13,589 nucleotides of DNA from JAAYCU01 sp964642815 (GTDB lineage Bacteria > Planctomycetota > Phycisphaerae > UBA1845 > PWPN01). Position numbers and translations under genes: made by a program. Shown piece by piece: positions 6,673 to 13,589 of the stretch (the stretch's first letter is position 1; every line of letters starts with the position of its first letter). The notes beneath the pieces are model-generated. The model was not told where the DNA came from, made no database searches, and saw only the letters and a list, made by a program, of their open reading frames with translations. The stretch is from the NCBI GenBank assembly GCA_964642815.1, contig CAZXSA010000135.1, forward strand, positions 1 to 13,589, written 5' to 3'.

Positions 6673-7527
6673 ATGATGACGAACCCACAAGCCACGAAGT
6701 TGCTTGAGCTCGGGCACAGTCCCGACCCTGACGATGCTTTTATGTTTTACGCCCTGGCCCGCGGTCTCATTGATACCGGCGGATGGCAATTTCAGCATGT
6801 CCTTCAGGACATCCAGACCCTTAACCAGCGGGCATTGCGCGGCGAGTTGGCCATTACCGCTATCAGCATTCATGCCTATCCCTATGTGGCCGACAAATAT
6901 ATTCTCACCCATTGTGGCTCCAGCATGGGTGACGGATACGGGCCGATGCTCGTTGCCCGGCAACCGGTTCCCGTTGAACAGCTTAAAGGAAAGATAATCG
7001 CGGTTCCCGGCGAGATGACCACCGCTTTTCTGGTTCTCAACCTTTTGCTGGGCAAGGGGAACTTTCGCCATGAGGTGGTCATGTTCGATCGGATTCTTGA
7101 GCACGTGGCCGCCGGCCGAGCCGATGCCGGTCTGATTATCCATGAAGGCCAGCTTACCTATCGCAACCACGGTCTGCACTGTCTTGTCGATCTCGGTGCC
7201 TGGTGGAAGGAGCAGACGGGTCTACCTTTGCCGCTGGGCGGTAACGTCATCCGGCGCGATCTCGGCCGCGACAATATCTCCGCGATCGCCGCCATCCTGC
7301 GGCAAAGTATTCAGTACTCGCTCGATCACCGGGCCGAGGCAGTCCGGTATGCCTTGGAATTCGCCCGTGATATGGATCAGGATCTGGCCGACCGTTTCGT
7401 GGGGATGTACGTCAACCCCTGGACGCTCGACTATGGGGATGTCGGCCGTCGGGCCGTCCGCGAGTTACTCGCCCGTGGACACCAGAGAGGCCTTGTTCCG
7501 GATCCGGGTTTCATCGAATTCGTTTGA
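6673..7527 (+). CDS. mqnD: MqnD, 1,4-dihydroxy-6-naphthoate synthase (futalosine menaquinone pathway)
   Basis: 284 residues. MqnD converts cyclic dehypoxanthinyl futalosine into 1,4-dihydroxy-6-naphthoate, a late step in menaquinone synthesis by the futalosine route. The fold is that of a two-lobed periplasmic-binding-protein-like enzyme. The N-terminal ELGHSPDPDDAFMFYAL (residues 12-28) is the family's signature. ITAISIHAYPYV and a GSSMGDGYGPMLVAR loop follow, then IAVPGEMTTAFLVLNL, and IIHEGQLTY (around 155-163), whose histidine corresponds to the proposed catalytic one. The end, VNPWTLDYGDVGRRAVRELL, also fits. Two ATGs lie in tandem at 6673 and 6676; AGGA at 6666-6669 is better spaced for the second. 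There is no signal peptide, so it is cytoplasmic. No other mqn genes are in the window, which is usual where the pathway is scattered. Divergent from the glycogen synthase. Confidence 0.93.
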   Translation: MMTNPQATKLLELGHSPDPDDAFMFYALARGLIDTGGWQFQHVLQDIQTLNQRALRGELAITAISIHAYPYVADKYILTHCGSSMGDGYGPMLVARQPVPVEQLKGKIIAVPGEMTTAFLVLNLLLGKGNFRHEVVMFDRILEHVAAGRADAGLIIHEGQLTYRNHGLHCLVDLGAWWKEQTGLPLPLGGNVIRRDLGRDNISAIAAILRQSIQYSLDHRAEAVRYALEFARDMDQDLADRFVGMYVNPWTLDYGDVGRRAVRELLARGHQRGLVPDPGFIEFV

Positions 7528-7606
7528 CTGAATCCGAAAAAGCATAAGGCGAGATTGTGGCCGCCCTGAATAGCGGGTCGGTCGAGGTCGCTTTTGCCCG
7601 ACAGGC

Positions 7607-8815
7607 TTATCCTTTCTTATCGTCCGAGGCGATCACCTCGTGTTCGGTGGAAACGGTCGCTCCGCGTTCGTCGGTGATGGTTAGAAAATAGACAATTCCC
7701 TCGGTGTCGGGTAGCTCGGCCGTGACCCGATTTCCGACCAGGCACGCCGCCGCCGATCGCCATTTTCGTTCGGTCCATGGTCCCTCGACGGTCGTGTAGT
7801 GGAGCGCGGCCTCGACAACGGGGACGGTGGTCTGGAATTCAGCGGTCACGACTTTCCCCGTGCGGGATGCGCTTTGGATTCGGGGTAAAGGCTGACCCTT
7901 ACGCAGAACCGAATCGACAAATATACCGATCTCCTTGGGCGCCCAGCCGTGGGGGTGGCTATGTTGCATTCCGACCTTAATGCAGAGGGTGCGCGGGCCC
8001 TTAACCGCCCGGTAGCTCTTCTGATAGCTGTCCAGCGGATAGGCGAAATCGTTTGTGCCGTTGACGAAGAGTATGGGGATACGGCAGCCCGGCAGATACC
8101 GTGACGGGTCGAAGTTTTCGATCCATAGTGCCTTCTGATCCGCAGGGAACTGGCCGAAGGCGTCCAGCCACTTGCTGTTCTCGTACAGATATCCGCAGCC
8201 GTATACCGGCACGGCCACCTTGAACCGATCATCCAGGCCGGCCGTGATGCAGGTCAGGTATCCGCCCCATGAAATGCCGGTTATGCCGGTCCTTGCGGCG
8301 TCAACTTCGGGTTGTGCCCGCAGAAGCGAATGGGCCCTGAGGACATTAGCCACCGCATGATAAGGCCAGGTCTGATCGACCCCTTTGGCGATATCGACGA
8401 ACTGTTGTTGGTGGCCCTGAGCAGGACCGCCATCGGGAAGTCGTTTTTTGTCAGGCCCATTGCCGGCCAGGTCCATGGCGATGGCCGCGTAACCACGGGC
8501 CGCCCAGAGTTCGACCCACTCGCGAAATGCCGTTCCTCCACCGCCATGCACCAGCACCATGGCCGGCACTTTTTCTCCGCTGGTCGCGGGGACCGCATAG
8601 TACGCGAAGACCCGCGTCGGCCGGCCGCCGTATGGTTCGCCGGCATAATAAAGCGACCGCACCGGACCCGAGGTGTCAATCCATTCGACCCGCGGCGGTT
8701 TTTTCAAATCAGCGAGGTTCCAGGGACCGCTCGGATGGCTGCCACACCCGGCGAGTATAAACAGCAGGATCGCGCAACACAGTGTGACCAAGCGTCGATG
8801 ATGGGGTATGTTCAT
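7607..8815 (-). CDS. Alpha/beta-hydrolase lipoprotein, acetyl-xylan-esterase/dienelactone-hydrolase-like
   Basis: 402 residues. The N-terminus has a lipoprotein signal with lipobox LAGC (Cys24). The hydrolase core runs from about 45 to 305: oxyanion-hole stretch VLVHGGGGTAF (88-97), GYAAIAMDLAGNG, nucleophile elbow GISWGG with Ser182, an acid in VNGTNDFAYPLD (Asp256), and a histidine-rich MQHSHPHGW (283-291) that supplies the catalytic His. The last 95 residues look like an all-beta accessory domain. The layout fits carbohydrate esterases and related peptidase-like hydrolases; a deacetylase or de-esterase acting on glycans is inferred from the neighbours. SD AAGGAG lies seven bases before the ATG at 8815. 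It is 53 bases downstream of the GH20 gene on the same strand, and last in that unit. The 79-base gap to convergent mqnD shows no clear terminator. Confidence 0.88.
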   Translation of the reverse strand: MNIPHHRRLVTLCCAILLFILAGCGSHPSGPWNLADLKKPPRVEWIDTSGPVRSLYYAGEPYGGRPTRVFAYYAVPATSGEKVPAMVLVHGGGGTAFREWVELWAARGYAAIAMDLAGNGPDKKRLPDGGPAQGHQQQFVDIAKGVDQTWPYHAVANVLRAHSLLRAQPEVDAARTGITGISWGGYLTCITAGLDDRFKVAVPVYGCGYLYENSKWLDAFGQFPADQKALWIENFDPSRYLPGCRIPILFVNGTNDFAYPLDSYQKSYRAVKGPRTLCIKVGMQHSHPHGWAPKEIGIFVDSVLRKGQPLPRIQSASRTGKVVTAEFQTTVPVVEAALHYTTVEGPWTERKWRSAAACLVGNRVTAELPDTEGIVYFLTITDERGATVSTEHEVIASDDKKG

Positions 8816-8868
8816 GGGTATTCTCCTTGGATTGCGATTGTCGGTTGAATAACCTCAATGTCGGCCGC

Positions 8869-10980
8869 TCAGGGCGATTTCGCGGCCGCCTTGATTGCCA
8901 GATCGACTATTTCGTCCTCCGCGTCGAAGCGGATATACAGGTCCGTGGGATGAAAGGAGACCGTGTTGATCTCGGCGAAAAGTTCGGCCCAGCGACGACG
9001 GAGGTCAAGGCGTTGTTGTTTAAGGGTCAGGATCTGTTGCATGAAATTATCGATGAAGGATTTATCCTGCGCGGCCTGTTTGTTATTCGTCGGCTTTACC
9101 AACGGGTATAACTGTTCGAGCAATTGCAGGCGGTGTCGCAGATGACTCAAAGACAGCTCCCAGAAGGCCAACTCCGCCCGGCGGCGTTGAGCTTGGGTGG
9201 TCGAATGCTCAAGAATCCTTGCCAAATCGTCCAGTGCCTTGATCTGTTGGCGATTGGTCTCGGGAGACGGAGGCGATTTCTTGGCCGCGAATTTGGCGAT
9301 CTGATCGAACTGTTGAGCGCCGGTCATCACCCAGCGACGATGGTCCTTGTCCCATCGCGGGGTCGCCGCGGTGGTCGGCGGCGCGTCTTCCGGCATACCA
9401 AGAAGCCCTTCAGCCAGAGCAGGTTCATCGATGCCGTAGCGCAGGGCGAGGAATTGTTTCAGCAGGATGGCGATGTTCGGGGTGGAGACGTTCCAGCCGT
9501 AGGCCGCACAGGCGTAGGATGGCATACATACCTCGTGGGGCGACAGACGGTAGGACCAACTGGTGATGATTGATCCCAGCGACTTGTATTGAACCGCCTT
9601 GATCATGGCCAGGCGTATGTTTTCCATGTGTATGGCGTAGCGGGGCAAAGCGAAGTTGTTACCTGAAAACCTCGCGGCCGGCGCGGTAATTGCCTCGTAG
9701 CCGAGTTTTTTGAAACCCGCCACGTGGCCGAAGGCGGCGAAGCCCCCGCGCCGCTCGGCCTCGGCCAAGCCGATTCCCTCGCCGAAATACTCTCGATAGA
9801 GGGGCTTGAGTTTATCCGAATGGCCCAATGCCGCACCCTGCATGAGTTTGGGTGTCGGGTCCGTTGTGCAGCGGTAGTCCCATTCCACCCAGACGATGTC
9901 ACTTGGCAACTCTTTTAGAGCCTCCGGATTATGCAAGATGACATCGGACCACATTAACGGCCTGATTCCGCGCTGCCGACAGTGCTCGGCCACCCGGCGA
10001 TAATGGTTGACGTACAATGAGGAAAAGCTGTGTTTTTCCGCGTAAGCTTCGCATTTGGGGCAGCCCTGCGGTCCTACCTCGTCGCCGCCCAGATGCAAAT
10101 AGCGCAGCGCAGGATGTTGATCCGCGATGTTGTCAATCAGTTCGAAGATAAGTTTAAGCGATGCCTCTTCTAATGGGCAGACCATATAGGCCCCATGATC
10201 CTTCCCCAATCGCGCGTATGGTTCCTGGTACAGCAGGTAATCCAGGTGGCCGAGACATTGCTGGAGCGGAATCACTTCCTGGCGACAGTCGGCGGCGGTT
10301 TGCAGGATCGCACGGATATCCCCTTCATCAAACGCATCGGGTCGTCGAATGGCCGCATGAGGATCACGGAACGGAAAACTGTCCGAGTACTCCATGAGGA
10401 TACCGTTGATCTTGAAGCGGGCCAGCTCGTGCATAAGTATCCGCACATAGCCGGGCGTATATTGCTGGGCGGTCAGATCGATATGGACGGCACGTAACGG
10501 CAGATTGGCGTAATCGACGATCCGGCAGGGGGGTAAGCCGGCCGATTCCGTCGGGCATTGTTCGGCCAGTTGGGCCAGGGTGGCCAGGGCGTTGAAAACC
10601 CCGTCCATGTCGGACGCTTCGATGCGCGCCTGGGCTTGGCTTATTTCCAGTCGATAACCTTCCGGGCCTGGCGAGGACGATGTTGGTTGAATGAGGACCG
10701 TGGCCTGGGACGGGTCGGAAACCATCGTCGCGTTAAAACCCGGCTTATTCGGCAGATCGTTGATCAGCCAGAGATAACGCTCCGTTTGTTCCGCCCAGTC
10801 GGCCGGCGATGAGATTGTTAATTGACGGCTTGTCAACCCGGTTCCCGTCCGCCATTCAATCTGTTGCGGGGGTGGAATCAGCACGTACTTGTCGGTGACG
10901 GAAGCATCGGCTCCAGCCAGGTTGGAGGGAACTGAAACCACAAGAAACAAGATTACCAATACAAGATGTTCCAAGCGCAT
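8869..10980 (-). CDS. Exported GH20 beta-N-acetylhexosaminidase
   Basis: 703 residues. GH20 enzymes release terminal beta-GlcNAc or GalNAc by substrate-assisted catalysis. A signal peptide (MRLEHLVLVILFLVV to AGADA) is followed by the GH20b/GH67N-like N-domain: VLIPPPQQIEW at 33-43 and EGYRLEIS at 107-114. The barrel begins near LRAVHIDLT (162-170). The catalytic pair is D300-E301 in LHLGGDEVG, followed by a CPKC motif. Further barrel strands are MWSDVI, WVEWDY and IITSWSY. The last 150 residues are helical and charged, with coiled-coil-like stretches (LRHRLQLLEQLY; LTLKQQRLDLRRRW), longer than a minimal GH20. The ATG at 10980 has GGAG seven bases upstream and gives the signal peptide; the longer frame back to 11112 overlaps the neighbour and would bury it. 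It sits 31 bases after the LamG gene and 53 before the esterase gene. Confidence 0.9.
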   Translation of the reverse strand: MRLEHLVLVILFLVVSVPSNLAGADASVTDKYVLIPPPQQIEWRTGTGLTSRQLTISSPADWAEQTERYLWLINDLPNKPGFNATMVSDPSQATVLIQPTSSSPGPEGYRLEISQAQARIEASDMDGVFNALATLAQLAEQCPTESAGLPPCRIVDYANLPLRAVHIDLTAQQYTPGYVRILMHELARFKINGILMEYSDSFPFRDPHAAIRRPDAFDEGDIRAILQTAADCRQEVIPLQQCLGHLDYLLYQEPYARLGKDHGAYMVCPLEEASLKLIFELIDNIADQHPALRYLHLGGDEVGPQGCPKCEAYAEKHSFSSLYVNHYRRVAEHCRQRGIRPLMWSDVILHNPEALKELPSDIVWVEWDYRCTTDPTPKLMQGAALGHSDKLKPLYREYFGEGIGLAEAERRGGFAAFGHVAGFKKLGYEAITAPAARFSGNNFALPRYAIHMENIRLAMIKAVQYKSLGSIITSWSYRLSPHEVCMPSYACAAYGWNVSTPNIAILLKQFLALRYGIDEPALAEGLLGMPEDAPPTTAATPRWDKDHRRWVMTGAQQFDQIAKFAAKKSPPSPETNRQQIKALDDLARILEHSTTQAQRRRAELAFWELSLSHLRHRLQLLEQLYPLVKPTNNKQAAQDKSFIDNFMQQILTLKQQRLDLRRRWAELFAEINTVSFHPTDLYIRFDAEDEIVDLAIKAAAKSP

Positions 10981-11011
10981 GTGTCGTCTCCATCGCATGT
11001 TGGAAAAGGGA

Positions 11012-12754
11012 TCAACGCAAGTCGGCCAGCCGACGGATTTCCTCGTCGGACAGGGCGCGTTTGTAGACGCGTAATTCGCGCATCCGGCCGTTGAAATAAT
11101 TTTCCGCGCCAAAGCCGATCCGCAACGGCTGCCCGGTGCTCAAGTCATAATCAGCGGGGTTAAATGCCTCCGAGCTGGCCACCTTTTGGCCGTCCACATA
11201 CAGATGCAATCGCGAGCCGGCGCGAACGGCGGTCAAGTGACGCCACTGGCCGCCCAGATCGTCATCGTAGGATACGCAGCGGCCGGCCTGCCAGGAATAA
11301 ACATGCCCGGCCTCGGTCTTATCGTCGGCGTTAGCCACTCCTCGGCAGGTCGAGGGGGCCAGGAACAATCGTCCTTGATAAATCGCCATACTCGTGATGC
11401 GTCCCCAGGTGTCCCGATCGCCCACTTCCCATCGCGGGTGATTGACCATCTGCCTGACCAGCGACCACCGCGTTCCACCCTCGTAACGCCATAACTCGCT
11501 TTTTGGCAGCACGCCCGCGTACAGCTTGCCGTTGTATACGGTGAAGTCATTGATTTCATTGATGGCGAATTTCGGATCGATGCCCACCTGTCCAAGGTAT
11601 TCCCAATCGTCCGGTCCTTTATAACGTAACATGACTCCCGAGACCCAGCCGCCCAGAATCAGTGATCCCTCGTGGATGATCATGGAATGAATCTGGCTGA
11701 TCTGGTGACTTTCGATTAAATCGCCGATCCTCCTCCAGTTTCGATCTCCCTCGTACAACCATGGATACGTGCGTGATCCATAAAGCCGGCCGTGGAGGAT
11801 CATCATCGAATCGATCCGCTCAATTTTTTCCTTTGATTCCCGCAACAGGGTCCAGCGCTGATCTCCGTCATAGCGGGCAACATTCATCCGGTCATCGGCG
11901 AGGATAAGATCTCCGTTCAGCGAAGCGAGGGATGTCGCTCGATAGGCGATTCCCGGGGCCCCGCAGTCGGTCCAGGTCGTCCCGCCCTCGTAGCGGTAGA
12001 CACGGGAAGGCCCGCACTCGCCTTTGTTAGCCACGGTCCAGTCATAGGTGCCGGTACCCGCGTAAAGCCGGCCGTCGTGGACGATCATGGACATCACCGA
12101 ATGAGTATTCGGATCTTCACTGACCCGGCCGCAGTCGATCCATTTCTGCCCTCCGGCAAAACGAAACACGCGGCAGGCCTGCTTGGGGTCCGTCGCGTCG
12201 GAAATGCCGACATAGAGTTCGCCACGGTAGACGATCATCGCGTTGATAAGGGTGTTGGTCGGGCTGGGGCGGCCGTGGTCGATCCACGGCCCGTCTTGTT
12301 GATTATCGATTCCGAAATAAACATGGCGGATATCGCTGACCGAGCAATAAGCGGGCGAACTACCGGTGATGTTGAAATTGATGCCACGCCGTCGGGCCGG
12401 GTCAAACTGGCCGAGAATATCTCCGGTTACGTCGGTCATCGGCTTGCGGCACTGGACCCAGATTGAAATGGCCATATCGCCCGTGCCAAACTGGAATGCT
12501 TCGGAGTCCGGTACTTCGAGATAGGCCTGGTGTCCGCTGAACTCCGCCGCCCCATCCTTGAAGACGACGCCGTGGTTAACGGCATGACGATCATGGCCGG
12601 AATAGTCCCGTCCGTCTTCAGCCAGTTTCCAGTAGCCCGCCAAGCCGTCGGTCAAGCCGGCGAGGTCTTTTTGTCCGGTTGCCGCACAACCAAGCGTGAG
12701 GCAGCAAAAAGCGATAAGCAGGGCCGGCAGGAACAATTTAACGATGCATTTCAT
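11012..12754 (-). CDS. Lipoprotein-like LamG protein with an inserted seven-unit beta-propeller
   Basis: 580 residues. The N-terminus is a hydrophobic signal ending LTLGC-AATG; Cys23 is probably lipidated, although Thr at -3 is not ideal for a lipobox. Residues 38-145 are the first half of a LamG/concanavalin-like domain (GLAGYWKL, DYSGHDRHAVNHG, LEVPDSEAF, MAISIWV). Its second half appears only at about 504-580 (WRHLTAVRAGSRLHLYVDGQ, LRIGFG, FNGRMRELRVYKRALSDEEI). Between them lie seven units of about 40-50 residues with the pattern sM.vh.GrLY.G...vyRYeGg..W...G, at roughly 157-208, 217-264, 270-303, 311-344, 351-388, 397-434 and 450-500. That count suits a seven-bladed propeller. No catalytic residues are evident; binding or displaying glycan is inferred from the LamG part and from the GH20 gene 31 bases downstream. 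SD AAGGA lies seven bases before the ATG. Confidence 0.87.
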   Translation of the reverse strand: MKCIVKLFLPALLIAFCCLTLGCAATGQKDLAGLTDGLAGYWKLAEDGRDYSGHDRHAVNHGVVFKDGAAEFSGHQAYLEVPDSEAFQFGTGDMAISIWVQCRKPMTDVTGDILGQFDPARRRGINFNITGSSPAYCSVSDIRHVYFGIDNQQDGPWIDHGRPSPTNTLINAMIVYRGELYVGISDATDPKQACRVFRFAGGQKWIDCGRVSEDPNTHSVMSMIVHDGRLYAGTGTYDWTVANKGECGPSRVYRYEGGTTWTDCGAPGIAYRATSLASLNGDLILADDRMNVARYDGDQRWTLLRESKEKIERIDSMMILHGRLYGSRTYPWLYEGDRNWRRIGDLIESHQISQIHSMIIHEGSLILGGWVSGVMLRYKGPDDWEYLGQVGIDPKFAINEINDFTVYNGKLYAGVLPKSELWRYEGGTRWSLVRQMVNHPRWEVGDRDTWGRITSMAIYQGRLFLAPSTCRGVANADDKTEAGHVYSWQAGRCVSYDDDLGGQWRHLTAVRAGSRLHLYVDGQKVASSEAFNPADYDLSTGQPLRIGFGAENYFNGRMRELRVYKRALSDEEIRRLADLR

Positions 12755-12848
12755 TGGCGATTCCTTTATCTGGCAGGCAAGGTTTCCAGGGTTACGACGA
12801 ATCCAATCATCGGCGAATCGGTAAGGATCGTAATAAAAACCGATCCCG

Positions 12849-12860
12849 ACGTAAATACGT
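12849..12860. promoter_or_regulatory. Inverted repeat ACGTA-AA-TACGT, possible operator
   Basis: A perfect 5-bp dyad with a 2-base centre, about 95 bases upstream of the first gene of the LamG-GH20-esterase unit. It has the size of a dimeric regulator's site, but only one copy is seen and no regulator gene is nearby. I could not find a convincing minus-strand promoter in this gap. Confidence 0.25.
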
Positions 12861-13003
12861 AACCCGAGTGACGAGCAGGTGGTAAGGAAATGGGCGGTAT
12901 CTCGGTTTACGCGTCATCGTGCGTCAACACAGCGATGGTGGTTCATGTAAGAAAATACGAGGCCATTCCGGCTAACACTATTTATGATTATACGAACAAA
13001 GGT

Positions 13004-13032
13004 TTGGCATATTCACAAACGGGAGGTATATT
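13004..13032 (+). promoter_or_regulatory. Sigma70-type promoter of the thrombospondin-repeat gene
   Basis: TTGGCA (13004-13009) and TATATT (13027-13032) each match the consensus at five of six positions, with a 17-base spacer. Transcription would start near 13040 and give a leader of about 140 bases before the ATG at 13181. It is the best promoter match in the window. Confidence 0.55.
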
Positions 13033-13067
13033 ATAGGTGGGCCGCAATTGCATAAACGACTTTTCGT

Positions 13068-13156
13068 GTCGTGCAGACGACGCTTGACTGTTTCCGTGCC
13101 AGTTAAGCGTGCATGTCTCGATAATAAGGGTTGCGCCGGATTTCTTTTCTTCCGGC
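13068..13156 (+). promoter_or_regulatory. Structured 5' leader with three hairpins
   Basis: Three possible stems follow each other: GTCGT/ACGAC (13068-13072 with 13077-13081); an 11-bp stem with one G-U pair, ACGCTTGACTG (13080-13090) with CAGTTAAGCGT (13100-13110), around a 9-base loop; and GCCGGA/TCCGGC (13135-13140 with 13151-13156) around a pyrimidine loop just before the SD. The first two share bases 13080-13081, so their ends compete. I recognise no known riboswitch class. CGTGC occurs in the first loop region, the second loop and after the second stem. Confidence 0.4.
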
Positions 13157-13180
13157 CGGTTGTTGAAAGGAGAAATTCCC

Positions 13181-13589
13181 ATGTTCGACAAGAAACGAAT
13201 GATTTATATCCTTCTTGTTGGTTGCGCTATTCTCTGCCTTGGTCAGAATGGTTGTCCCGGCGGAGGACAGCCGGATGCGGATGCAGATGGGATAGCGGAT
13301 ACGGAAGACAACTGCCCGCAAGTCCCCAATGCCGAACAGGCCGACGTGGACGGCGACGGGGTGGGTGATGCGTGCGATAACTGTATCGATGATGCCAACG
13401 CGGCCCAGACCGATACCGACGACGACGGCGAGGGCAATGTTTGCGACCACGATGATGACGATGACGGTGTTCCGGATTCCGAGGACAATTGTCCACTGGT
13501 GGCCAACGCCGATCAGGTCGATACCGACGAGGATGGTACGGGGGATGCCTGCGCGACCGTTGTGACTGGAGGTATCGTGGCCGATCACC
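13181..13589 (+). CDS. Exported thrombospondin type 3 repeat protein (3' end outside window)
   Basis: 136 codons are visible before the window ends, with no stop. SD AAAGGAGA lies eight bases before the ATG. Residues 1-25 form a short export signal (positive start, IYILLVGCAILCLG) ending in GQNGCPGGG; Cys25 might be lipidated, but Gln at -3 makes this a poor lipobox. Residues 32-124 hold thrombospondin type 3 repeats: runs of DxDxDGxxD followed by DNCP..xNxxQ and GDACD. Examples are DADADGIADTEDNCP, DVDGDGVGDACDNC and DTDEDGTGDAC. Such acidic loops bind calcium, and the paired cysteines could form disulfides outside the cytoplasm. Repeats like these usually act as stiff Ca-dependent stalks before adhesion or enzyme domains, which would lie beyond the window. 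Surface or periplasmic location is inferred. Confidence 0.85.
   Translation, partial: MFDKKRMIYILLVGCAILCLGQNGCPGGGQPDADADGIADTEDNCPQVPNAEQADVDGDGVGDACDNCIDDANAAQTDTDDDGEGNVCDHDDDDDGVPDSEDNCPLVANADQVDTDEDGTGDACATVVTGGIVADH

Noticed and set aside
6442..7179. A 245-codon minus-strand open frame
   Set aside because: It is mostly antisense to mqnD. Its tail over the divergent gap is basic but matches no family I know and has no clear SD.
10981..11112. Longer GH20 reading frame starting at 11112
   Set aside because: It would overlap the LamG gene by about 100 bases and place 44 residues before an evident signal peptide; the ATG at 10980 has an SD.
13068..13156. A known riboswitch such as c-di-GMP or cobalamin
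   Set aside because: I could not find the conserved core sequences of those classes, so only an unclassified structured leader is reported.

Overview
The window looks like a piece of a planctomycete chromosome, most likely of the Phycisphaerae type. This is inferred from gene content and a remembered repeat family, not from a phylogenetic marker. The clues are a eukaryotic-type (GT3) glycogen synthase, an mqnD gene of the futalosine menaquinone route, many exported proteins including a thrombospondin type 3 repeat protein and a LamG protein, and short dispersed repeats whose spurious translation gives 'LPARSASEGR'-like peptides. There are nine supportable protein genes, two of them cut by the window edges. 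I see no tRNA, rRNA, insertion sequence or CRISPR array.

Left part (1-3221, minus strand): two genes for exported proteins built from one domain of about 180 residues. That domain resembles the C-terminal domain of secretins (type II/III secretion and type IV pilus outer-membrane channels). The gene at 2425-3135 has one copy. The gene starting at 2090 has at least three tandem copies and runs off the left edge with no stop. The two genes have near-identical ribosome-binding leaders and the same putative promoter layout. The gaps beside them hold hairpins and a dispersed repeat that directly follows two stop codons (at 2425 and 3707).

Middle (3707-7527): on the minus strand the GT3 glycogen synthase is followed after 51 bases by a small SAM-dependent methyltransferase, probably in one transcript. 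A 272-base hairpin-rich gap separates the synthase from the divergent mqnD on the plus strand.

Right part (7607-12754, minus strand): a compact three-gene unit read in the order lipoprotein (LamG domain with a seven-unit propeller inserted in it), GH20 beta-hexosaminidase, alpha/beta-hydrolase lipoprotein. The gaps are 31 and 53 bases. All three products carry export signals, so the unit plausibly binds, cuts and de-esterifies an amino-sugar-containing glycan outside the cytoplasm.

Right edge (12755-13589): a 426-base divergent gap with a good sigma70-type promoter on the plus strand and a roughly 140-base leader containing several hairpins, then the start of an exported, very acidic thrombospondin type 3 repeat protein that runs off the window.
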